In this document: positions 5,586 to 11,495 of the stretch, in pieces
Layout: each line of letters opens with the position of its first letter
Numbering within the stretch: the first letter of the stretch is position 1
Source of the DNA: Campylobacteraceae bacterium
GTDB lineage: Bacteria > Campylobacterota > Campylobacteria > Campylobacterales > Sulfurovaceae
Direction: 5' to 3'
Length of the DNA: 11,495 nt
NCBI GenBank assembly: GCA_027056615.1
Contig: JALUKJ010000163.1
Location: 1-11,495, forward strand
The notes under the pieces: generated by a model
What the model saw: only the letters and a program-made list of their open reading frames with translations
Told to the model about the DNA's origin: nothing
The model's database searches: none
Made by a program: the position numbers and the translations under genes

Positions 5586-6549
5586 AAAGCTACGTAAAGG
5601 CTATACTACAGGGGTTCATGCCTCTTTTGCTTTTGCCTCTGCTCTTAAAGCCTTTTTAGTAACAAATAAACTTGTAAAGTCCATTACCAATAAAATGGAT
5701 AATGATGATTTAGACGTTACTAAAGGGTGTGAGATAGTAGTAAATATTTCAAATAAAAAAGAGGATTTAGAGTTAAATAAAATTACTCATAATCCCTATA
5801 CTATTGGCTCTTTGGAACTCTATGCAGGGATTGGTGTTGGGGTGGTAACTAAAGATGGATTAAAGCCTCCAAAAGGTTTTCCTGCTATTAATCCTACTCC
5901 ATTAAAAGCCATTGAGCAGATTTACCGTAGGTTTGGTAACACCGAACAGATATTTTGCACCATATCCGTAACAAATGGAGAAGAACTTGCAAAACAGACA
6001 GCTAACGCAAAGGTAGGAGTACTTGGAGGTATCTCTATTTTAGGAACAACAGGATTTGTAAAACCTATCTCTACTGATGCCTATATGGACTCTATACGAA
6101 CAGAGTTAGGTGTAGCAAAAGCAAATGGATATAAAGAAGTTGTTTTGACCCTTGGAAACAGCTCGTTGACCTATGCCAAAGAGCATTATGATGAAACTCA
6201 GATTGTAGAGATAGGGAATTTTGTCTATGATTCTATTTCTATTGCTCAAGAGTTAGATGTGAAAAATATAATTTTTGTCTGTGGTATTGGAAAGGCTACT
6301 AAGGTTATGCAAGGGTGTAAAAATACACATAATCGTTTTGGCTCTATTGACTTTGTGAGTTTAAAAGATGATATAGCTCAAAGATTGAGTATAGATGTAG
6401 ATATAGAGTCTACTAAAACAGTTAAGGGAATTACAACCCAACTAAAAGAGAAGATTGATAAATTTTATCAACTAGTAACGCTTGAAACAAACCAACAGAT
6501 AGAGCGTTGGTTTGCCAATATAGAGATAGAAACAGTAATATTAAGGTAA
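5578..6549 (+). CDS. cbiD: Cobalt-precorrin-5B C1-methyltransferase
   Basis: CbiD methylates C1 of cobalt-precorrin-5B using SAM to give cobalt-precorrin-6A, a step specific to the anaerobic route. The 323-residue protein starts with LRKGYTTGVHASFAFASALKA, the hallmark RxGYTTG motif. It continues with NDDLDVTKG (42-50, family 'DxDVT.G'), and carries GGISILGTTGFVKPIS at 150-165, the most diagnostic CbiD motif. It is somewhat shorter than many family members (about 350-370 residues), but all core motifs are present and in order. Its ATG overlaps the end of the [2Fe-2S] gene by 8 nt, and the cbiE-cbiT fusion follows after 3 nt. CbiD is not related to the canonical tetrapyrrole methylases, so the assignment rests on its own signature motifs and is secure. 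Confidence 0.96.
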   Translation: MNKKLRKGYTTGVHASFAFASALKAFLVTNKLVKSITNKMDNDDLDVTKGCEIVVNISNKKEDLELNKITHNPYTIGSLELYAGIGVGVVTKDGLKPPKGFPAINPTPLKAIEQIYRRFGNTEQIFCTISVTNGEELAKQTANAKVGVLGGISILGTTGFVKPISTDAYMDSIRTELGVAKANGYKEVVLTLGNSSLTYAKEHYDETQIVEIGNFVYDSISIAQELDVKNIIFVCGIGKATKVMQGCKNTHNRFGSIDFVSLKDDIAQRLSIDVDIESTKTVKGITTQLKEKIDKFYQLVTLETNQQIERWFANIEIETVILR

Positions 6550-6552
6550 TAA

Positions 6553-7728
6553 ATGTTAACAATAGCAGGAAATGGAATGGGAGATTATAACTTTGATAAT
6601 CTGACCATTTCAATAGATGAATTTGACAAAATAGTTTGTGATAAAAACTTTATTGAGAGTGGAGATAATATCTTAAAACTTAGTTTTAAAGAGGCAAAAG
6701 AGTATATTTTAGAAAACTACAACAAAGAGAATATTTTATATGTGGTAACAGGTTCACCTCTCTTTTATAGTGCAGGGATTTTAATTGCCAAAAAGCTACC
6801 TCATGACCAAGTAAAGATTATCAATAACACCTCTTCTAAAAGTTATCTTTTAGAGAAACTCTTTATCTCTGAAACAGAGGTAGAGACCATCTCTTTACAT
6901 GGACGAAAGAGAATAGATTTAACTAAGTTTTTAACAAATAGCTATACTTTTATACTTTGTGATATTTTTACTATAGACAGGGTAAAAGAGGCAACAAAAT
7001 ATCTAACCCCTAAAGATATAGAGGTGACTATTGGCTATAAGTTAGGATATAAAGACGAGGTAATTGAGCAGATAAATATTTTTGACTATAGCTACAAGGC
7101 TTTTAATCAAACTTTTCCTTTTGTTCTACTCATAAAACGCTGTTTTACTCCTAAATCAGTAATGAGTTTAGATAGTGAATTTGAGACAGAGAGGGGAATG
7201 ATAACCAAACAGTACAAACGCCATCTAAGTCTACAAAATCTTTACCTAGAACCAAATATGATACTTTGGGATGTGGGAGCAGGAAGTGGAAGTTGTGCTA
7301 TTGAGGCTTATAAACGCTACCGAGTTAAAACCGTATTGTTTGAGAAGCAAGAGCAACGCAATGAGTTTATTAAGAGAAATCTTACATCTCACTATGTATG
7401 TGATACAGAGCTTTTAGAAGGTAATGCAGAGGAGCTTTTTGAGAGAGTAGAAGAGAATCCAGAGAGAATATTTGTTGGAGGTGGTGGAGCAAAAGTTATA
7501 GCTAGATTACCCTACCTATATGATAGATTAAGTGATGATGGTGTAATGCTTATAAATGCCATTACTCTTAAAAATTTAACGCAGATGATAAGTGTATTAA
7601 ATGAAGCTAAAATAGAGTATAAGGTTATCTCTTTGTCACTTACTACTTACAAAGGAAAGCTTGATTTGATTGAGCCTGAGAGACAACTTTTTCAGATAAA
7701 GGTTTTGAAAAAGTCTGCAAACTCATAA
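6553..7728 (+). CDS. cbiET: CbiE-CbiT fusion: C5- and C15-methyltransferase/decarboxylase
   Basis: This 391-residue fusion would carry out two SAM methylations (C5 and C15) and the C12 acetate decarboxylation, turning cobalt-precorrin-6B into cobalt-precorrin-8. It corresponds to CobL of the aerobic pathway. Residues 1 to about 196 are the CbiE half, a tetrapyrrole methylase fold with the loop AGNGMGD (5-11) and VVTGSPLFYSAG (64-75). The CbiE half is divergent: the N-terminal loop has Asn and Met where Gly/Pro are usual, and the common GDP motif is GSP (67-69). Residues about 205-391 are the CbiT half, a Rossmann methyltransferase with ERGMITKQYKR, SAM motif I WDVGAGSGS (239-247) and the glycine-rich FVGGGG (307-312). 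AAGG stands before the ATG. A 3-nt gap follows cbiD. The last codons and stop belong to the first unit of a 22-bp repeat series. Confidence 0.92.
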   Translation: MLTIAGNGMGDYNFDNLTISIDEFDKIVCDKNFIESGDNILKLSFKEAKEYILENYNKENILYVVTGSPLFYSAGILIAKKLPHDQVKIINNTSSKSYLLEKLFISETEVETISLHGRKRIDLTKFLTNSYTFILCDIFTIDRVKEATKYLTPKDIEVTIGYKLGYKDEVIEQINIFDYSYKAFNQTFPFVLLIKRCFTPKSVMSLDSEFETERGMITKQYKRHLSLQNLYLEPNMILWDVGAGSGSCAIEAYKRYRVKTVLFEKQEQRNEFIKRNLTSHYVCDTELLEGNAEELFERVEENPERIFVGGGGAKVIARLPYLYDRLSDDGVMLINAITLKNLTQMISVLNEAKIEYKVISLSLTTYKGKLDLIEPERQLFQIKVLKKSANS

Positions 7729-7785
7729 TTTAAGTTATGTTAACTCATAATATAGTCTCTGTTAAGTCATAATATGCTACCATCT
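7720..7785 (+). repeat. Three 22-bp-phased repeats at the cbiET/ATPase junction
   Basis: A core AACTCATAAT recurs at 7720-7729 and 7742-7751, and as AAGTCATAAT at 7764-7773, with a period of exactly 22 bp. Over the full 22 bp, units 1 and 2 agree at 17 positions and units 2 and 3 at 14. Unit 1 includes the cbiET stop codon and also contains the imperfect palindrome CATAATTTAAGTTATG (7724-7739, one mismatched pair). A period of about two helical turns places the cores on one face of the DNA, as expected for operator sites, but a simple tandem duplication at an insertion boundary is equally possible. CATAAT and AATATG could also act as -10 elements for the downstream ATPase gene. Confidence 0.6.
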
Positions 7786-7801
7786 ATTAAGAGGATTAAC
7801 A

Positions 7802-9055
7802 ATGTATATTAAACGGAATATTACTTCTATGGTTTATGAACTTTTAGAGGACTTTAGAGTTGTTGCTATTAATGGACCCCGACAAAGTGGGAAAACAACA
7901 CTCTCTAAGGAGATAGCAAAAGAGTTAGGTATGAACTACTATACTCTAGATAATGAAGCCACTAAACTAACAGCACAAAACAATCCCATACCATTTATAG
8001 AACAGCTCTCTAAAAGACCATCGGTCATAGATGAGATTCAGATGGTTCCAGAGGTGATTAGTGCTTTAAAAATATCTGTAGATGAAAAAAACCAATCAGG
8101 AATGTTTCTACTTACAGGAAGTGCTGACCTTTTTAAAATGTCATCCATAAAAGAGTCTTTAGCAGGAAGAATGGTCTCTATTTCACTTTTTCCTCTCTCA
8201 TATTTTGAGCTTAATGGTAGTAGTGAAAATATTATTGATATGCTTTTTAGTGGAGAGATAAAATCATTTAACTTTAAAAAAATGAGTTATGAAAAGATGA
8301 TAGAGCAGATAACCACAGGTGGCTTCCCCTCTGTTCAAGGAAAATCTGCCCGTTCGCAAGAGAGTTGGTTTGAAAGTTACATCGAAGCACGGATAGAGAA
8401 AGATTTGTCCTTGGTCAAAAAAATAAGCCAAGAGAACAAATCTGAAATCAATAAACTTTTACGAATCTTAGCCTCTATGACCTCTAATCTTTTGAAGTAC
8501 AGTTCTTTGGCTAAACATCTTAATATAAAAGATATGACGGTCAAATCTGACATTGAGATACTCGAAGCTCTGTTTTTAGTCAAAAGGATAAATCCTTACT
8601 TTACCAACCGAGGAAAACGAGAGATTAAAGCTCCTAAAATCCAATTTATAGATACAGGATTAGTAGCTCACTTGGTTGATGTAGATGCAGAGACACTCAT
8701 TGTAAAAGAGCGTAAGATGTTAGGAAATTTGGTTGAAAACTTCATCTATGCAGAATTTCTTAAACATAGTACCTATGCAAAAAAATCAACTAAAATCTAT
8801 CATTACCGAGATGGAGACTATGAGGTTGATTTGGTGTTAGAACAGAAAAACAGTAAGATAGTTGCCATAGAGGTAAAATCATCAGCAACTATTAAAACAG
8901 AGTACACAAGAGGGCTTGTGAAGTTGGCTCAAAATGCAAAAGAGAACTTTGTAGAAGGGTATATTTTTTATGGTGGCAATGAAGTTTTACCAATTTCTAA
9001 AGATGGGTATACTTTTTGGTGTATTCCTTTTGGAGTTTTGTTTGGAAAGAAATAA
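7802..9055 (+). CDS. AAA_14/DUF4143 family ATPase
   Basis: The 417-residue protein is a member of the bacterial/archaeal AAA_14-DUF4143 ATPases, whose cellular role is mostly unknown. Residues 21-33 form Walker A (VAINGPRQSGKTT), 75-80 Walker B (VIDEIQ) and 103-107 the sensor-1 strand (LLTGS). SLAGRM at 119-124 follows, then FPLSYFEL. YIEARIEKDL (193-202) leads into a helical winged-helix-like part at about 215-265. The C-terminal DUF4143 part contains GNLVENFIYAEF, YEVDLVLE (340-347) and AIEVKSS (355-361), which resembles a PD-(D/E)xK nuclease core (Asp343, Glu357, Lys359). AGAGGA precedes the ATG. It separates cbiET from cbiF with larger gaps (73 bp before, 30 bp after) than elsewhere in the operon. 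This suggests a late insertion or a separately expressed accessory gene. A role in cobalamin synthesis is not indicated by any motif. Confidence 0.9.
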   Translation: MYIKRNITSMVYELLEDFRVVAINGPRQSGKTTLSKEIAKELGMNYYTLDNEATKLTAQNNPIPFIEQLSKRPSVIDEIQMVPEVISALKISVDEKNQSGMFLLTGSADLFKMSSIKESLAGRMVSISLFPLSYFELNGSSENIIDMLFSGEIKSFNFKKMSYEKMIEQITTGGFPSVQGKSARSQESWFESYIEARIEKDLSLVKKISQENKSEINKLLRILASMTSNLLKYSSLAKHLNIKDMTVKSDIEILEALFLVKRINPYFTNRGKREIKAPKIQFIDTGLVAHLVDVDAETLIVKERKMLGNLVENFIYAEFLKHSTYAKKSTKIYHYRDGDYEVDLVLEQKNSKIVAIEVKSSATIKTEYTRGLVKLAQNAKENFVEGYIFYGGNEVLPISKDGYTFWCIPFGVLFGKK

Positions 9056-9085
9056 TTTATAAATCAAACTAAAGGAAAACAAAAA

Positions 9086-9829
9086 ATGATATATTTCATA
9101 GGAGCAGGTTCTGGTGACCCTGAGCTTGTAACCATTAAAGCCCAAAAGATTTTGCAAAAAGCCGATGTAGTTCTCTATACAGGTTCACTAGTACCTAGAG
9201 AAGTTCTCTCTTGGTGTAGAGATGATGCGTTAATAGTCGATTCACAAGGGATGAAGTATCCTGAAATCTTTGAATTTTTAGAAGAACATAGCAATAACAT
9301 AGTAGCAAGAGTACACACAGGTGACCCCTCTATCTACTCTACCATTGCCAAACAGATAAGCTTTTTGAATGAAAAAGGAATAGAATATACAGTCATTCCA
9401 GGGATTACAGCTAGTTTTGGAGCTAGTGCCTCTTTGGGGATTGAGTATACTATTCCTGGGGTATCGCAAACACTTATTATTACTCGTGTGGAGGGAAAGA
9501 CTCCTAACCCTGAAAGTTTAGAGAACATCTTGGCTTGTAAAAACTCCTCTTTGGTCTTTTACCTCTCTATTTTATTATTAAAAAAGCTTAAAAAGAAAGC
9601 TTTAGAGATGGGTTATAGCCCTAACACTCCTTGTTGGGTAGTGGAAAAAGCTACATGGGAAGATGAGGCAATTTATAAAGGAACACTAAATGATATAGAA
9701 GAGCAAGTTTCTCACATTAGAGGAGTTGCACTAATACTTCTTGGAGATTTTCTTTACCAAAAAGAGACCGTTGAATCTCACCTCTATGTAAAGCCCTTGG
9801 TTAAAGAGTGTGATGCAAAAGATAGATAA
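9086..9829 (+). CDS. cbiF: Cobalt-precorrin-4 C11-methyltransferase
   Basis: CbiF methylates C11 of cobalt-precorrin-4 to yield cobalt-precorrin-5A. The 247-residue protein is a canonical tetrapyrrole methylase. FIGAGSGDPELVTIKA begins at residue 4, LYTGSLVP follows at 30-37, and RVHTGDPSIYS is the conserved GDP-containing block. PGITASFGASASLGIEYTIPGVSQT and the following LIITRVEGKTP are diagnostic for the CbiF/CobM group over CbiL and CbiH. The C-terminus ends with a KECDAKDR tail that overlaps the start of bluB. AAAGGA lies about 9 nt before the ATG at 9086, after the 30-bp gap that follows the ATPase gene. The assignment is firm; the aerobic homologue CobM is excluded by the surrounding cbi genes. 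Confidence 0.96.
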   Translation: MIYFIGAGSGDPELVTIKAQKILQKADVVLYTGSLVPREVLSWCRDDALIVDSQGMKYPEIFEFLEEHSNNIVARVHTGDPSIYSTIAKQISFLNEKGIEYTVIPGITASFGASASLGIEYTIPGVSQTLIITRVEGKTPNPESLENILACKNSSLVFYLSILLLKKLKKKALEMGYSPNTPCWVVEKATWEDEAIYKGTLNDIEEQVSHIRGVALILLGDFLYQKETVESHLYVKPLVKECDAKDR

Positions 9830-10445
9830 AGAAGCTTCTAAGATACTTGCTCATATTATTGAGTCACGGCGTGATATCCGTGGTAATAACTTCTCTTTAG
9901 AGCCTATTGAAGAGGAGGCATTAAATGAGATAATTAACGCTGGTCTTCATGCTCCATCAGTGGGCTACTCTCAACCTTGGAAGTTTGTGATTATTGAAAA
10001 TAAAAGGATAAAAGAGCAGATTTATGAGAACTATAAAGAGGAGTATGCCAAAAGTACCTCTAGCTTTAAAGAGCGACCTATTTATAAGACTCTAAAACTT
10101 GAAGGCATAAAAGAAGCTCCTGTTAACATTGCCATCTTTTACCAAAAGCCAAAGAACACTATTTTGGGACAAACCTCCCAAAAAAAGATGGGCGAGTACA
10201 GCGTTGTTTGTGCCATTCAAAATATGTGGCTTATGGCTCAAAGTCTCAATATTGGCATGGGATGGGTGAGCATTTTAAAGCCTAAAAAAGTGCGTAAAAT
10301 CTTAGAAGTTACCAAAGAGTATAAACTTGTGGGCTACCTCTGTGTAGGGTATGTCAAAGCGTTTCCACAAGAGCCAGAGTTAAAGACCCTAAAGTGGGAA
10401 AAAGAAAAAAAGTATCAAGAGATTGTCTCTTGGATAAAGGATTAA
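9813..10445 (+). CDS. bluB: 5,6-dimethylbenzimidazole synthase
   Basis: BluB breaks down reduced FMN with O2 to form 5,6-dimethylbenzimidazole, the lower base of cobalamin. The 210-residue protein has the nitroreductase fold but shows BluB-specific blocks. These are SRRDIRGNNFSLEP near residues 18-31, with the catalytic-type Asp21; LHAPSVGYSQPWKFVIIE; and MGEYSVVCAIQNMWLMAQSLNIGMGWVSIL, with Ser153. These match the Asp32 and Ser167 positions found important in Sinorhizobium BluB (established knowledge; alignment by eye). The frame also opens at a GTG three bases earlier (9810). I choose the ATG because AAAGAG lies 4 nt before it. The gene overlaps the cbiF end by 17 nt and is followed by cbiG after 3 nt, which ties it to the pathway. 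A general nitroreductase is unlikely. Confidence 0.92.
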   Translation: MQKIDKEASKILAHIIESRRDIRGNNFSLEPIEEEALNEIINAGLHAPSVGYSQPWKFVIIENKRIKEQIYENYKEEYAKSTSSFKERPIYKTLKLEGIKEAPVNIAIFYQKPKNTILGQTSQKKMGEYSVVCAIQNMWLMAQSLNIGMGWVSILKPKKVRKILEVTKEYKLVGYLCVGYVKAFPQEPELKTLKWEKEKKYQEIVSWIKD

Positions 10446-10448
10446 AAC

Positions 10449-11462
10449 ATGAAAATAGCCGTTATAACCATAAACCAACCTAGCCTAAACTCAGCATGTA
10501 GGCTTATACCTTATCTAGGGGAACATAAAGTCGATGTATATGGAAAGGCAGAGCTTAGTCATACATTAGATAAGCTATACACCTACAAAAAGCTAGATGA
10601 TATTTTAGCTCCTGCATGGAAAGAGTACGATGCCATTATTGCTATTTTAGCTATGGGTGCTGTAGTTCGTAAAATAGCCCCACTTTTAGTGGATAAATCA
10701 ACTGACCCTGCTGTATTGGTCATAAACCTTGCACTTGACAAAGTTGTACCTCTGCTTAGTGGGCATTTAGGAGGAGCGAATGAGTTAGCAGACACTTTAG
10801 CAGAGCGTATGCCTAACTGTATAAACTTTATCTCAACTGCAACCGACCAAACTAAAACTTTGGCTTTTGAGATGTTAGCAAAGAAGAACGATTGGAAAAT
10901 AGAAAATCTAAAAGCCTTAGCTAGAGTCTCTAACCGATTACTAAATAAACAAACTGTTAAAGTTGCTACATGTAAAAGTATTTTTGAGAGTATACCAAAT
11001 AAAGATAACTTAGTAGTTGTAGATTTTGATAGTTTAGACTTGGACACCGTAGTTATTGATCCAACCATTAGCTCTACATGTTTAACCTTTCGTCCCAAAG
11101 TCTACTTAGGTATTGGGTGTAATCGAAATACACCACTAAATGAGATAGAAAAGGCAGTAGAGCAGTTTTTAGAAAAAAATAGACTTAACATAGATAATAT
11201 TGGAAATATTGCTTCATTTGAAGCTAAAATAGATGAAGTGGGATTGTTAGAGTTTGCTAAAAAGCATAATTTTAACATAGAGTTTTATAAAAAAGATGAT
11301 ATAAACGCACTTGAAAATCAATTCTCTAAGTCTGCTTCTACAAAGTTCTTTGGGCTTAAAGGGGTAGCCGAGCCAAGTGCAATTTTGGCTTCAACATATA
11401 AGGAGCTTCTTTTTAACAAAGAGGTCTATTTTAAATCAGTAACCGTCGCAGGAGCGATATAA
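10449..11462 (+). CDS. cbiG: Cobalt-precorrin-5A hydrolase
   Basis: CbiG opens the delta-lactone of cobalt-precorrin-5A and releases the extruded two-carbon fragment as acetaldehyde, giving cobalt-precorrin-5B, the substrate of CbiD. The 337-residue protein has the usual three parts. The N-terminal domain runs to about residue 55. The central domain contains AILAMGAVVRKIAPLL (65-80), KSTDPAVLVIN and LLSGHLGGANELADTLAE (102-119). The C-terminal domain starts at about 217 with VYLGIGCNRNTPL and ends near GLKGVAEPSAILAS. All family blocks are present, so this is a complete protein. AAGGA overlaps the bluB stop about 7 nt before the ATG. The stop lies 33 nt before the window end, and no obvious intrinsic terminator follows, so the operon may continue, for example with cbiH or cbiJ. 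Confidence 0.96.
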   Translation: MKIAVITINQPSLNSACRLIPYLGEHKVDVYGKAELSHTLDKLYTYKKLDDILAPAWKEYDAIIAILAMGAVVRKIAPLLVDKSTDPAVLVINLALDKVVPLLSGHLGGANELADTLAERMPNCINFISTATDQTKTLAFEMLAKKNDWKIENLKALARVSNRLLNKQTVKVATCKSIFESIPNKDNLVVVDFDSLDLDTVVIDPTISSTCLTFRPKVYLGIGCNRNTPLNEIEKAVEQFLEKNRLNIDNIGNIASFEAKIDEVGLLEFAKKHNFNIEFYKKDDINALENQFSKSASTKFFGLKGVAEPSAILASTYKELLFNKEVYFKSVTVAGAI

Positions 11463-11485
11463 CAAGCTTGTTAAATATTAAACAA
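11461..11485. repeat. Two overlapping palindromes after cbiG
   Basis: AACAAGCTTGTT (11461-11472) is a perfect 12-bp palindrome that includes the last bases of the cbiG stop. TTGTTAAATATTAAACAA (11468-11485) is an 18-bp palindrome with one mismatched pair. They share TTGTT, so three half-sites AACAA/TTGTT/AACAA alternate. TATAAT (11488-11493) follows directly. This could be an operator with a promoter for the next gene. The stems are too short and A/T-rich for a convincing terminator. Confidence 0.4.
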
Positions 11486-11495
11486 TGTATAATAT

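Noticed and set aside
7724..7739. Near-palindrome after cbiET as a transcription terminator
   Set aside because: The stem is short and A/T-only apart from its ends, no U tract follows, and it is part of the 22-bp repeat series.
9278..9528. Two minus-strand frames of about 63 codons inside cbiF
   Set aside because: Both are antisense to conserved cbiF motifs and have no ribosome binding site or recognisable product.
9813..10445. Generic nitroreductase
   Set aside because: BluB-specific blocks (RRDIRG, APSVGYSQPW, GMGWVS) and overlap with cbiF favour BluB.
10583..11098. 171-codon minus-strand frame
   Set aside because: It lies wholly inside cbiG, whose family motifs run through the region. 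It is an antisense shadow without a family match.
11485..11495. ATG at 11485 as start of the next gene
   Set aside because: Only three codons are visible and no ribosome binding site precedes it. The same bases fit a -10 element.

Overview
The window is AT-rich (about one third G+C by eye). It carries the core of an oxygen-independent (cobalt-early) cobalamin operon with the gene content and protein style of a Campylobacterota member (Sulfurimonas, Sulfurovum, Arcobacter or Sulfurospirillum relatives). The phylum call is inference from protein style, codon use, short intergenic gaps and AGGA-type ribosome binding sites; it does not reach genus level.

Left flank (1-1598): the 5' end of a minus-strand gene leaves the window at base 1. 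It looks like the N-terminus of a methyl-accepting chemotaxis or similar membrane sensor. Next comes a minus-strand cytoplasmic cyclophilin (340-852), divergent from pyrF (915-1598). The 62-bp gap between these two holds overlapping divergent -10 elements.

Main region (1627-11462): a plus-strand gene train with tiny gaps or overlaps. In order it contains: a previously uncalled 55-codon small membrane protein gene; a solo cbiM-like cobalt permease gene; cbiK (cobaltochelatase); cbiL (C20 methylase); cbiC (methylmutase); a 103-aa two-helix membrane protein; a 169-aa protein with NuoE-like [2Fe-2S] ligand spacing; cbiD (C1 methylase); a cbiE-cbiT fusion (C5 and C15 methylase/decarboxylase); an AAA_14/DUF4143 ATPase with no obvious role in the pathway; cbiF (C11 methylase); bluB (dimethylbenzimidazole synthase); and cbiG (cobalt-precorrin-5A hydrolase).

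How the genes work together: CbiM would bring in Co2+ and CbiK would insert it into sirohydrochlorin. CbiL, (CbiH), CbiF, CbiG, CbiD, (CbiJ), CbiE, CbiT and CbiC would then carry the ring to cobyrinate. CbiH and CbiJ are not in the window. BluB supplies the lower ligand base 5,6-dimethylbenzimidazole from FMN and O2, so the host probably sees oxygen (a microaerophile) although it uses the anaerobic ring-contraction route. The window ends just after cbiG.

The least explained parts are the 55-aa protein before cbiM, the membrane protein/[2Fe-2S] protein pair between cbiC and cbiD, the ATPase that splits the operon, and three 22-bp-phased repeats just before that ATPase. No cobalamin riboswitch, tRNA, rRNA, CRISPR array or insertion sequence was recognised.
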